The position numbers and the translations under genes were made by a program. The notes beneath the pieces are model-generated. The model saw only the letters and a list, made by a program, of their open reading frames with translations. It was not told the origin of the DNA and ran no database searches. From Acinetobacter sp. ANC 7912 (GTDB lineage Bacteria; Pseudomonadota; Gammaproteobacteria; Pseudomonadales; Moraxellaceae): 64,000 nucleotides of DNA. Every line of letters starts with the position of its first letter. The stretch's first letter is position 1. Below, in pieces: positions 50,510 to 58,420 of the stretch. The stretch covers positions 2,480,001 through 2,544,000 of the forward strand of contig NZ_CP156795.1 in NCBI RefSeq assembly GCF_039862785.1. Reading direction: 5' to 3'.

Positions 50510-50560
50510 AATCTCTTAATGATCGTCTTCATGCTTCGTCAGCATCAAGCTAGGTCGGCT

Positions 50561-50588
50561 ATATTACGCTTTCTAAAATGAAAGTCAA
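50561..50588 (-). promoter_or_regulatory. rRNA operon promoter
   Basis: On the minus strand TTGACT (50588-50583) and TAATAT (50566-50561) are 16 bp apart. A GC-rich discriminator (AGCCGACC) and an AT-rich UP-element-like stretch upstream (50589-50615) support it. A leader of roughly 210 nt precedes 16S. The remaining 50616-50901 region to mlaA is AT-rich and shows nothing further that I can support. Confidence 0.8.
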
Positions 50589-50901
50589 CATGTAATGTAA
50601 ATTATTTTTAAACTTCCTTTCTAAAACCTAACTCAACCATTTCATGCTAAGTTACTGTTTTATCAGAAGTTTTAATTAACATCACCGCCGATGGATGTGC
50701 ATTATAGACCAATCCCAAGCAAGCGCAACCCCTATTTCACCTAAAATCATTCGTGTGATTATTTTTTAATCTCATTGTAATTTTTTAATTCATTATTTGG
50801 CCAAATTTGCTTTAATAGCAGCTATAGACACTGTCATGTTTATTAATTTTTATTCCTTGTGCATCACGCTACATCATTAAATAGAATTTCTGGAATCTGC
50901 T

Positions 50902-51819
50902 ATGCGTCATTCCTCTTATATATATGCTGGTTTAATTAGTTTCGCTGCCAGCCTCCCTGTTTATGCAGAAGATATCGCCGAATCTTCTAGCAACCCAGAA
51001 GTAACTTCTGCTGCCACAGAGACACAGTCAACTGAAACCTCTATGCCAGCTGAACAGAAAAAGAAACTGGCAGCCTGGAAAGAAACTTTAAAAGTAAATG
51101 CGAGCGCTAGCCAGTCAGATGAACAAAAAGACCCGTTCCAATCCTGGAACCGCAAGGTTTACCAATTTAATGATGTACTGGATCGTAATCTTGTTCGTCC
51201 GATAGCTGTGCAATATAAAGAGAAAGTCCCAGAGGATGTACGTGGTTCTTCTACTCAGTTCCGAAACAACTTGAACGAACCATGGAATGCATTTAACCAG
51301 TTAGTCCAGGGTCGTCCGGCACGTGCTGCCAAATCTTTAGGGCGTTTTACCATTAATATACTCACAACTTTAGGCCTTGCCGATCCGGCACGTCGCTTAG
51401 GGCTAGAAACTGAAGAAGAGCGTTTTGGTCTGACCATGGGCTACTATGGTGTTCCTTCTGGGCCTTATCTGGTACTCCCTGTCTTTGGCCCAAGTACTAT
51501 TCGCGATGGTATCGGTCTAGCGGTTGATAGTCAGGCACGACCACAAAAATATCTTTTGGATGATCAAGAAGGCTTATATTGGTTTGATCAGGTTTGGCGT
51601 GGTATTGATGCCCGCTCCCAGTTACTGGATATTGAAAAAGTCCTGACTGGGGACAAATATGCCCAGATTCGTGACATTTACTTGCAACGTACTAGCTTTG
51701 CCATTGCCGAGAAAAAAGGCCTAGAGTCTGAAAATCTATTCACCGATTTCGATGACGAATTTGAAGATGATTTCGAAGAAGAAGCTATTGAAGATGATCA
51801 ACCTGAAGTGACGGATTAA
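50902..51819 (+). CDS. mlaA: MlaA/VacJ-family protein without a lipobox
   Basis: 305 residues. The MlaA domain covers about residues 75-265: DPFQSWNRKVYQFNDVLDRNLVRPIA, RFTINILTTLGLADPARRLGL, RFGLTMGYYGVPSGPYLVLPVFGPSTIRDGIG. MlaA removes mislocalised phospholipids from the outer leaflet of the outer membrane and passes them to MlaC. E. coli MlaA is a lipoprotein. Here the signal peptide ends in SLPVYA|ED, a signal-peptidase I site, and the protein contains no cysteine at all. A 25-residue tail is almost purely acidic (DEFEDDFEEEAIEDD). A Ser/Thr/Glu-rich linker precedes the domain. It is monocistronic or leads into gigA. Confidence 0.87.
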   Translation: MRHSSYIYAGLISFAASLPVYAEDIAESSSNPEVTSAATETQSTETSMPAEQKKKLAAWKETLKVNASASQSDEQKDPFQSWNRKVYQFNDVLDRNLVRPIAVQYKEKVPEDVRGSSTQFRNNLNEPWNAFNQLVQGRPARAAKSLGRFTINILTTLGLADPARRLGLETEEERFGLTMGYYGVPSGPYLVLPVFGPSTIRDGIGLAVDSQARPQKYLLDDQEGLYWFDQVWRGIDARSQLLDIEKVLTGDKYAQIRDIYLQRTSFAIAEKKGLESENLFTDFDDEFEDDFEEEAIEDDQPEVTD

Positions 51820-51930
51820 ATCATTTAAATCGATTATTTCCATACGATTAGCAGTGAAAAAGATGCGCTGTTAATCAATTGCTTGTTATAGTACGCCTTA
51901 TAGACACTGTTAGGATTAGCCCAATTCCTT

Positions 51931-52899
51931 ATGTATTTCATTCAGCCGACTCGTGATATTCCTTATCTAGATCAGGTCATTAACACACTTCCTGATGTGC
52001 AAATGATTGACCTTGAACATCATGAGTTATACGACCCGACAATTCTTGCAATTGCCGACGTGCATGATTATTTAAAATACAAATGGAATTTTCCAACCAT
52101 TGTTCTTGCCATGGAAAATGAAGGTGCTGAACTGGCCCAAGCATGGGAACAGGGTGCCCTAGCAGGCTGGATCTGGAATAAACTCCCTGTGGAACCGATC
52201 CTAGCACTCCAAAAAATTGATGCTAAATACAAACGCAATCAGGATAGCCGCGACCTACCTTCTGCTGCAGAATTGCAACAACGCCTTCTTCCAAATCCAA
52301 TTGAGCTAACGAATTACAAAGTCGAAACATTTTTCCAGCCTTCCGCTTACCTGTCTGGAGACTGGTATGATTACTGGAAAATTAGCGATAAAGAAGTCAT
52401 GTTTTATCTCGCTGATGTTTCGGGCCATGGCGTGACCAGTAGCTTACTGACTTCGTGGATGGCAGCCTTTCATGGCCGTTCCAAATCACCACGCGAGCTG
52501 ATCAAAAAACTGAATGGCATGCTGGTTCAGGAAAATATTGAAAAACACATCACCATGATTGCAGGTATTCTGAATCTAGAAACCCATGTGGTACGTTGGT
52601 CAAGTGCGGGGCATTACCCACCGCCAATTATCTTCGAACCTGAACAGCCACCCAAGATTTTAACCACCAGCAGTTTCCCTCTGGGTCTGACTGAAGACCT
52701 TGAAGTCACTGAACAGGAATTTGTATTAAAACGTTATGCCCGCTTCATTTTATGTTCCGATGGTGCACTAGAACCCTTTGAAGGTGGCTTAAATGAACAG
52801 TTTGCACAACTGGTCTATCATTTGCAAAATCACTCATTCCAGGCTCCCGAACATGTCGCAGATGATATCGCCTTCCTGAGTTTCATCCGGATAAATTAG
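51931..52899 (+). CDS. gigA: RsbU-type PP2C serine phosphatase GigA
   Basis: 322 residues. The C-terminal SpoIIE/PP2C domain (about residues 105-322) has LPSAAELQQRLLPNP, SGDWYDYW (metal-binding Asp), LADVSGHGVTSSLLTSWM, RWSSAGHYPPPI, FILCSDGALEPF and DDIAFLSF, so the metal ligands are kept. The N-terminal 100 residues look like a degenerate receiver domain without the phosphoryl-acceptor pocket. In A. baumannii the homologue GigA dephosphorylates the anti-anti-sigma-like protein GigB and is required for stress resistance and virulence. gigB follows 112 bp downstream here too. Confidence 0.83.
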   Translation: MYFIQPTRDIPYLDQVINTLPDVQMIDLEHHELYDPTILAIADVHDYLKYKWNFPTIVLAMENEGAELAQAWEQGALAGWIWNKLPVEPILALQKIDAKYKRNQDSRDLPSAAELQQRLLPNPIELTNYKVETFFQPSAYLSGDWYDYWKISDKEVMFYLADVSGHGVTSSLLTSWMAAFHGRSKSPRELIKKLNGMLVQENIEKHITMIAGILNLETHVVRWSSAGHYPPPIIFEPEQPPKILTTSSFPLGLTEDLEVTEQEFVLKRYARFILCSDGALEPFEGGLNEQFAQLVYHLQNHSFQAPEHVADDIAFLSFIRIN

Positions 52900-53011
52900 T
52901 AATATAATTATTGCTTTAATAGAGACTTAATTTGACTCATACCTTCGACTACTTGAGTATCAAATTCCCCTATGGGATAATTTAATATCCTTCTCTGCTA
53001 ATGGCATTTAT

Positions 53012-53530
53012 ATGTCAACAGGTCATGTTGAATATGCAAGTTTGAATGGAACGCATATTTTTAAGCTTATTGGCGAAGTGCGTGCCCAATCTTGTATAAG
53101 TCTAGACAAATTACTGAACAAAATTGAACAGCAGGACAATGTCGTTGGTGCAATTGTCGATTTAACTGAAGCCAGTTTTATTGACAGTACTGTACTCGGT
53201 GTCCTCGCCAAACTGGGTTTGAAGCTGCAACAGACGCATCACATCCAGGCCGTCATGCTTTCAACCAACTCGGATATCACCACGCTGGCCAACAGTATGG
53301 GGCTGGGTCAGGTCTTTGTGATCCTGAATTATTCAGGTGATCCGCATGTTTGCACACGAGCGCTGGTTGAAGAACATATTACCCACAGCACTATGCTGAC
53401 TACAGTTCTGGATGCGCATAAGACATTGATGAAACTCAATGAAAGCAACAAAAACATGTTCGAACCTTTGGTCAAACAGCTGCAAAAAGAGCAGGACAAT
53501 CTCGACAAGGTGTCCGAACCCAACGCTTAA
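53012..53530 (+). CDS. gigB: STAS-domain anti-anti-sigma factor GigB
   Basis: 172 residues. The STAS domain spans residues 1-110, with the phosphorylation-site motif DLTEASFIDSTVLGVLAKLG, in which the Ser of DST is the acceptor. The C-terminal 60 residues are helical and acidic. In A. baumannii, GigB is dephosphorylated by GigA and links the stress response to the nitrogen phosphotransferase system. Those roles are transferred by homology. The gene is preceded by gigA and followed after 23 bp by a nitrilase-family gene. Confidence 0.85.
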   Translation: MSTGHVEYASLNGTHIFKLIGEVRAQSCISLDKLLNKIEQQDNVVGAIVDLTEASFIDSTVLGVLAKLGLKLQQTHHIQAVMLSTNSDITTLANSMGLGQVFVILNYSGDPHVCTRALVEEHITHSTMLTTVLDAHKTLMKLNESNKNMFEPLVKQLQKEQDNLDKVSEPNA

Positions 53531-53553
53531 ATTAAATTTTCCAGGAAGGAACC

Positions 53554-54378
53554 ATGACTTTACTCTCTGTTGTGCAAATGAATTCTCAGAATGAAATTGA
53601 AGACAATTTCAGAACTATAGAATCCTTAATTCAACAGAGCAAAGCAGATGGTGCCGAACTGATTGTCTTTCCCGAGAACTTCGTCTGCTTTGCTGCCGGG
53701 AAACAACGCGAAACTGCAGCACAGTTTGAAGTCATCCAGCAGCGTCTTGAACAACTTGCACATCAATACAATATCTGGATCATCGCGGGTACTCTCCCTT
53801 GCCCGTATCGTCCAGATGGTTCCATCATCGAAGATGGGCGTGTACGCACCGTAAGTCTCTGCATCAGCCCGGAAGGTACTGAAGCGCGCTATGACAAAAT
53901 TCACCTGTTTGATGTTCAAGTAGGTGATGCCGTGGGCGGCTATCAGGAATCTAAATTCTTTGAACCGGGAACTGATGTAGTGGTGGCTAAAACACCATTT
54001 GGTAATATCGGCATGATGGTCTGCTATGATCTGCGCTTCCCTGAGCTCGCCCTGACCTTACTGCATCAAGGTGCCAATATTCTGACTGCTCCTGCAGCGT
54101 TTACCTACACCACCGGTCAAATGCACTGGCAGTTACTGTTACAAGCCCGTGCTATGGATACTCAATGCTATGTCCTCGGCGCTGCACAACAAGGCTGGCA
54201 TGGGGAAAAACGCCAGACTTGGGGGCATGCCGCTGCAACCAATAGCCGTGGTCAGGTATTAGATATGGTACATACCGAAGGCGCCCAGTTAATCACGGTC
54301 AAGTTTGATCTGGAAGAACAACTTAAAGTGCGTGAATCCATGCCTCTCATGCAGCACCGTAAACTGATGCAATTCTAA
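53554..54378 (+). CDS. Nitrilase-superfamily amidase (Nit1/deaminated glutathione amidase-like)
   Basis: 274 residues. The Glu-Lys-Cys triad is seen in VFPENF, RYDKIHLFDVQVGDAVGGYQES and MVCYDLRFPELA. The region after Lys, together with LLQARAMDTQCYVLGAAQQGWH and the final SMPLMQHRK, is typical of branch 10 (Nit) enzymes. These hydrolyse deaminated glutathione, a metabolite-repair role. AGGAACC precedes the ATG. It probably belongs to the gigA-gigB transcript, with no functional link that I can show. Confidence 0.87.
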   Translation: MTLLSVVQMNSQNEIEDNFRTIESLIQQSKADGAELIVFPENFVCFAAGKQRETAAQFEVIQQRLEQLAHQYNIWIIAGTLPCPYRPDGSIIEDGRVRTVSLCISPEGTEARYDKIHLFDVQVGDAVGGYQESKFFEPGTDVVVAKTPFGNIGMMVCYDLRFPELALTLLHQGANILTAPAAFTYTTGQMHWQLLLQARAMDTQCYVLGAAQQGWHGEKRQTWGHAAATNSRGQVLDMVHTEGAQLITVKFDLEEQLKVRESMPLMQHRKLMQF

Positions 54379-54481
54379 ATTTTGCGATTTCACTGTATAA
54401 AATAACAAAATCGCTGCTTATTCCCGCCTAAAAATCATTGAGCATAAAAGCTCCATGAAAAAATAAATTAGGGAAAACATC

Positions 54482-54907
54482 ATGTCATTAGAAAAAGCTG
54501 TCTATACTGCCCATGCCAAAGCCACTGGCGGCCGGGATGGTCGCGCAACGACCGATGATCAAGTACTGGACGTAAAATTGGCGGTACCTAAAGAAATGGG
54601 TGGCCCGGGTGGCGGTACCAATCCTGAACAGCTGTTTGCAGCCGGCTATTCAGCTTGTTTCCTCGGTGCGATGAAATTCGTTGCCAATCGTGACAAACTC
54701 AATATCAGTAAAGATGCCTATATCGAGGGTGATGTTGGGATCGGGCCAATCCCCACCGGTTTTGGCATTGAAGTGACTTTGAATATCCACCTAGAAGGTA
54801 TGGATCCGGCAGAGGCGCAAAAGCTGGTCGATGCCGCGCATATTGTCTGCCCTTATTCCAATGCGACCCGCAACAATATTGATGTCACACTAAATGTGAT
54901 TACCTAA
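54482..54907 (+). CDS. ohr: Organic hydroperoxide resistance protein Ohr
   Basis: 141 residues of the OsmC/Ohr family. The reactive cysteine is in AAGYSACFLGAM and the resolving cysteine in HIVCPYSNATRNN. The N-terminal AVYTAHAKATGGRDGRA (catalytic Arg) is typical of Ohr rather than OsmC. The thiol peroxidase reduces organic and fatty acid hydroperoxides using lipoyl groups. No OhrR regulator gene is adjacent. A GGGAAAAC ribosome-binding site precedes the ATG, and a terminator follows. Confidence 0.93.
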   Translation: MSLEKAVYTAHAKATGGRDGRATTDDQVLDVKLAVPKEMGGPGGGTNPEQLFAAGYSACFLGAMKFVANRDKLNISKDAYIEGDVGIGPIPTGFGIEVTLNIHLEGMDPAEAQKLVDAAHIVCPYSNATRNNIDVTLNVIT

Positions 54908-54976
54908 GTTTAACCAACTGCATTTTGGAAAACTCTTGACCACTCCCTACCTGTTACTTAAAAAGATTTTAGCCAA

Positions 54977-55007
54977 CAAAAAAGCAGCCATATGGCTGCT
55001 TTTTTTC
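54977..55007. terminator. Bidirectional terminator between ohr and gspE
   Basis: AGCAGCC-ATAT-GGCTGCT (54983-55000) is a perfect palindrome with flanking A and T runs. Confidence 0.88.
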
Positions 55008-55023
55008 TTATTTAATTTCTAAC

Positions 55024-56517
55024 TTAAGCTAGTTCCGCTGCTTCATTTGTCACACGTAATACTTCTTCAACCGTGGTCTTACCAGCGAGCACTTTACGCA
55101 AGCCATCATCCCGAATTGAACCGGAATACTGTCGTGCATAAGTTTCCAGTTCGTACTCCGGCGCATTGCCATGAATCAGACGGCGCATCTGCTCATCCAC
55201 AGGCACAATTTCATAAATCGCGGTCCGGCCAGTAAAACCGGTATGTGAACAGCGCTCACAACCTTTTGGTTTTGGTAATTTTAACTCAGGTCCCTGATGC
55301 ACAGGTGCAAACAGCTCCTGCTCGAACTCATCTGCGTCATGCCAGGTGGCACAATGTGGACACAAAGTGCGTACCAGACGTTGGGCAATGACCCCAATCA
55401 AGGAACTGGATAATAGGAATGGTTCTATCCCCATATCCTTGAGACGGGTCACTGCACCAATCGCAGTATTGGTATGCAGTGTCGATAAAACCAGGTGGCC
55501 TGTAAGGGATGCCTGAACGGCAATTTCTGCCGTTTCCAGGTCACGAATTTCCCCCACCATGACTACATCCGGGTCCTGACGCAGCATCGCTTTAAGAGCA
55601 CGGGCGAAGGTCATATCGACTTTGGTATTTACTTGGGTCTGGCCAATGCCTTCAAGCTGATATTCGATCGGATCTTCAGCCGTCAGGATATTCTTGGAAC
55701 CATCATTCAGGTCAGATAGAGCAGCATACAGCGTTGTGGTTTTACCAGAACCGGTTGGACCAGTGACCAGAATAATGCCATGCGGACGGTGCACGAGTGT
55801 CTTGAGCCGCTCATAGTCATTATTCATCAAGCCCAAATGGGTCATGTTCAGACGACCCGCCTGCTTATCCAGCAAACGCATGACCACACGTTCACCATAG
55901 GAGGATGGCAAAGTCGAAACACGTACATCCACTTCACGACCCGCAAGGCGTAGGGAAATACGGCCGTCCTGAGGAATACGCTTTTCAGCAATATCCAGCT
56001 TGGCCATGACCTTGATACGCGATACCAACAACGGCGCTAGTTCGCGGCGTGGTTGTACGATTTCACGTAGCTGACCATCGACACGTAAACGCACAGATAG
56101 TTTCTTTTCAAAAGATTCGATATGAATATCAGACGCGCCGACACGGATGGCTTCAGACAGCAAAGCATTGATCAAACGTACAATCGGGGCATCATCCTCC
56201 TGATCCATCAGGTCTTCAGTCTCAGGAACAGAGTCTGCCAGACTCAGTAAATCTGGATGATCTTCCAGACCAGCAGCGACCTGTTGCGATTCCCCACTGT
56301 CCCCGGCATAGCTGCTACTTAGCAACTGGCTAAATTCCTGTTCATTACACAACTGATACTGTGCAGGATGTCCCAGAAAACGGCGTGCCTCTTGCAATGC
56401 AAGCATTGAGGTATTTTCACGACGGACAATAAAGACCTGATCTCCCTCGTAACGCAGCAACACCCCATGGCGCTTGGCAAAACTGTAAGGAATCTGTAAT
56501 TGTTTCAGTACTTGCAT
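55024..56517 (-). CDS. gspE: Type II secretion ATPase GspE
   Basis: 497 residues. The GspE/PilB family ATPase contains Walker A GPTGSGKTTT, the Asp box ILTAEDPIEYQ, Walker B DPDVVMVGEIRD, a His box LTGHLVLSTLHTN and the tetracysteine zinc site CPHC...CERC. SEAIRVGASDIHIES is the N2 domain start. The lack of the longer PilB N-terminus favours GspE over PilB. It powers type II secretion of exoproteins. No other gsp genes are near, in line with the scattered type II genes of Acinetobacter. The ATG at 56517 begins MQVLKQLQIPYSFAKRHGV. An in-frame start at 56595 is rejected. Confidence 0.9.
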   Translation of the reverse strand: MQVLKQLQIPYSFAKRHGVLLRYEGDQVFIVRRENTSMLALQEARRFLGHPAQYQLCNEQEFSQLLSSSYAGDSGESQQVAAGLEDHPDLLSLADSVPETEDLMDQEDDAPIVRLINALLSEAIRVGASDIHIESFEKKLSVRLRVDGQLREIVQPRRELAPLLVSRIKVMAKLDIAEKRIPQDGRISLRLAGREVDVRVSTLPSSYGERVVMRLLDKQAGRLNMTHLGLMNNDYERLKTLVHRPHGIILVTGPTGSGKTTTLYAALSDLNDGSKNILTAEDPIEYQLEGIGQTQVNTKVDMTFARALKAMLRQDPDVVMVGEIRDLETAEIAVQASLTGHLVLSTLHTNTAIGAVTRLKDMGIEPFLLSSSLIGVIAQRLVRTLCPHCATWHDADEFEQELFAPVHQGPELKLPKPKGCERCSHTGFTGRTAIYEIVPVDEQMRRLIHGNAPEYELETYARQYSGSIRDDGLRKVLAGKTTVEEVLRVTNEAAELA

Positions 56518-56620
56518 CGCAGAATTATAATAATAGTGAAAAAATTTAAATTGAGTGTACTCTAAGCACATGACAGCGTGAAGTATGTTTAGCAAGAATT
56601 AGTACGAAAGGACCGCCACA

Positions 56621-57442
56621 TTGCCACAGGACCAATTGGATTTATCTACATCGAAGCCCTCGATTCAATGGTGGGGCGAACAAAATTTTGAAATCAATGA
56701 ATCGAAAGCTTGGCAGTTTGGTTCGCTGCTATTTCGCTTGACCCGGGGCTTGCAGGAGTGGCGACTGGAATATTATCGCCCAGCTGTGCAATATGACTAT
56801 GAACAGCAATGGCAGCGACTGGATGATCCAAATTTTGCCTTTCCGCAGCCAGTCAAAATTGAACGCTATATGTTCCGGAATACCAAAAGTAAATTACAGT
56901 TAATGCCGCGTCTGGCAGACCGTTCTGTGGTGATCAAGCCAGTTGACCCAATTTATATTCCTGCTGGACAGCGCGGAACCTTGTATATCAGCACACCGCT
57001 GTGGATTGCCGGTTTTGTCGATGGACAACGCGAACCGATTTTTGATATTCCGGTGATCCTGCCTAAAGATACCTGGTTCGGTCCGAATCACCGTTCTGGA
57101 GAAATCTGTTACGCCACTGCCGTGGATGGCCGAACCGAGCTGGAACAGCTCAAACCACGTGCCTTCCGTGCCGTCACCCCGATTGAATTCCAGAATACCA
57201 GCAATCAGCAACTGCGCTTTGACCGGATGAATGTACCTGTGCCTGCCCTGCCGCTGTTTTTTAGCCCGAGCACCGGACGCTTATGGACGTCACAAATCAA
57301 GGTGCTGCATGAAGGCCTAGACCGCCCACCACGGATTCGTTTGGAAAATCGTACGCCGCCGCATGCCGGTGAAGTGGACTATCTACATCCACCGCGCGAT
57401 CCGGCAAGCAACCTGTTCAATATGTTTGATTCATTCTTTTAA
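56621..57442 (+). CDS. Protein of unknown function paired with an MscS channel
   Basis: 273 residues with a probable TTG start at 56621 and AAAGGA 8-9 bases before it. No signal peptide or membrane helix is visible, so it is probably cytoplasmic. It is rich in Arg, Pro and Trp, with landmarks WGEQNFEINESKAWQFGSLLFRLTRG, VDPIYIPAGQRGTLYISTPLW and RLWTSQIKVLHEGLDRPPRIRLENRTPPHAGEVDYL. It may be of the DUF432 type that is often found beside small mechanosensitive channels, but I am not sure of that name. The next gene starts 9 bp later, so the two surely form an operon and may act together. Confidence 0.75.
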   Translation: MPQDQLDLSTSKPSIQWWGEQNFEINESKAWQFGSLLFRLTRGLQEWRLEYYRPAVQYDYEQQWQRLDDPNFAFPQPVKIERYMFRNTKSKLQLMPRLADRSVVIKPVDPIYIPAGQRGTLYISTPLWIAGFVDGQREPIFDIPVILPKDTWFGPNHRSGEICYATAVDGRTELEQLKPRAFRAVTPIEFQNTSNQQLRFDRMNVPVPALPLFFSPSTGRLWTSQIKVLHEGLDRPPRIRLENRTPPHAGEVDYLHPPRDPASNLFNMFDSFF

Positions 57443-57451
57443 GGACGGCGA

Positions 57452-58375
57452 ATGGCAAACTCAAGTATTCCAGCTGAAGTCACCAGTAGCCTAAAAGGCG
57501 TTTTTACCAATATCAATACTGACCGGTTAACTGAAATCGCGGTTGCGGTGGTGCTGTGTTTTATCGGTTTTTTGATTGCACGTTTTTTCTCGAATGCCTT
57601 TATCCGTACCATTGGCGTACGTTTTAATGCCCATCAACAGATGGTCTGGCGTCGTGGGATTTTCTACTTTATTTTCCTGCTTTTTGTCATGGCCAGCCTC
57701 AAGGAAGCCGGCTTTAAACTGAGTGTTTTCCTGGGTGCAGCGGGTATTTTAACCGTCGCGCTGGGTTTTGCCTCACAAACTTCAGCATCTAACCTCATCA
57801 GCGGTATCTTCCTAATTGGTGAAGGTTCTTTTGAAGTGGGTGATACCATTCAGATTACTTTGATTCGTGGTCATACCATTGAAGGAGAAGTGATTTCGAT
57901 TGACCTACTATCCGTTAAGCTGCTGACACAGGATAATATCTATGTGCGTTTACCCAATGAGCAGCTGATTCGTGCTCCAGTGCATAACCTGTCCAAATTT
58001 CCGATCCGGCGGATTCCAATTACCTTGGCAATTAACTTCCATGAAGACATCATCAAAGTGCGTGAAGTGCTGCTGGATGTGGCCAGCAAATATCCACTGG
58101 TTCTGGCTGACCCCAAACCCGCAGTCACTGTCACCGCTTTCCGCGAATCCTCCATTGAATTGCTGTTTGCAATCTGGTGCCAGCGTGAAAACTTCCTCAA
58201 AGTCCGCGATGAAATGCAGGAACGGATTCGTAACGGCTTTCTGGAAAATCAGATCGAGATTCCAGTACCGAAAATGGGCTTTGTCGATCATCCACTGGCA
58301 CGTCCACTCGAAAATGAAGACATTGATCAATATGCCAATGAGAAAGAATTAAAACGGGAGCCGGGTTTAAAATAA
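57452..58375 (+). CDS. Small-conductance mechanosensitive channel (MscS family)
   Basis: 307 residues with three N-terminal membrane helices (about residues 25-45, 68-88 and 92-115). The third is the pore helix FLGAAGILTVALGFASQTSASNLISGIFLI, with the Ala/Gly packing of MscS TM3. A beta domain (EVGDTIQI, GEVISIDLLSVKLLTQDN) and an alpha/beta vestibule domain follow. The channel opens when membrane tension rises and releases osmolytes. It is coupled to the unknown gene upstream. GGACGGCG serves as ribosome-binding site. Confidence 0.9.
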   Translation: MANSSIPAEVTSSLKGVFTNINTDRLTEIAVAVVLCFIGFLIARFFSNAFIRTIGVRFNAHQQMVWRRGIFYFIFLLFVMASLKEAGFKLSVFLGAAGILTVALGFASQTSASNLISGIFLIGEGSFEVGDTIQITLIRGHTIEGEVISIDLLSVKLLTQDNIYVRLPNEQLIRAPVHNLSKFPIRRIPITLAINFHEDIIKVREVLLDVASKYPLVLADPKPAVTVTAFRESSIELLFAIWCQRENFLKVRDEMQERIRNGFLENQIEIPVPKMGFVDHPLARPLENEDIDQYANEKELKREPGLK

Positions 58376-58390
58376 TTTTAGCCCCTCACC

Positions 58391-58417
58391 CCAACCCTCT
58401 CCCACAGGGAGAGGGAG
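58391..58417. repeat. GC-rich intergenic palindrome
   Basis: CCCTCTCCC (58395-58403) and GGGAGAGGG (58407-58415) pair perfectly around ACA, after the common 'CCTCACCCCAACC' lead. This is a widespread REP-like sequence type between convergent genes. It may also act as a transcription barrier. Confidence 0.6.
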
Positions 58418-58420
58418 TTT

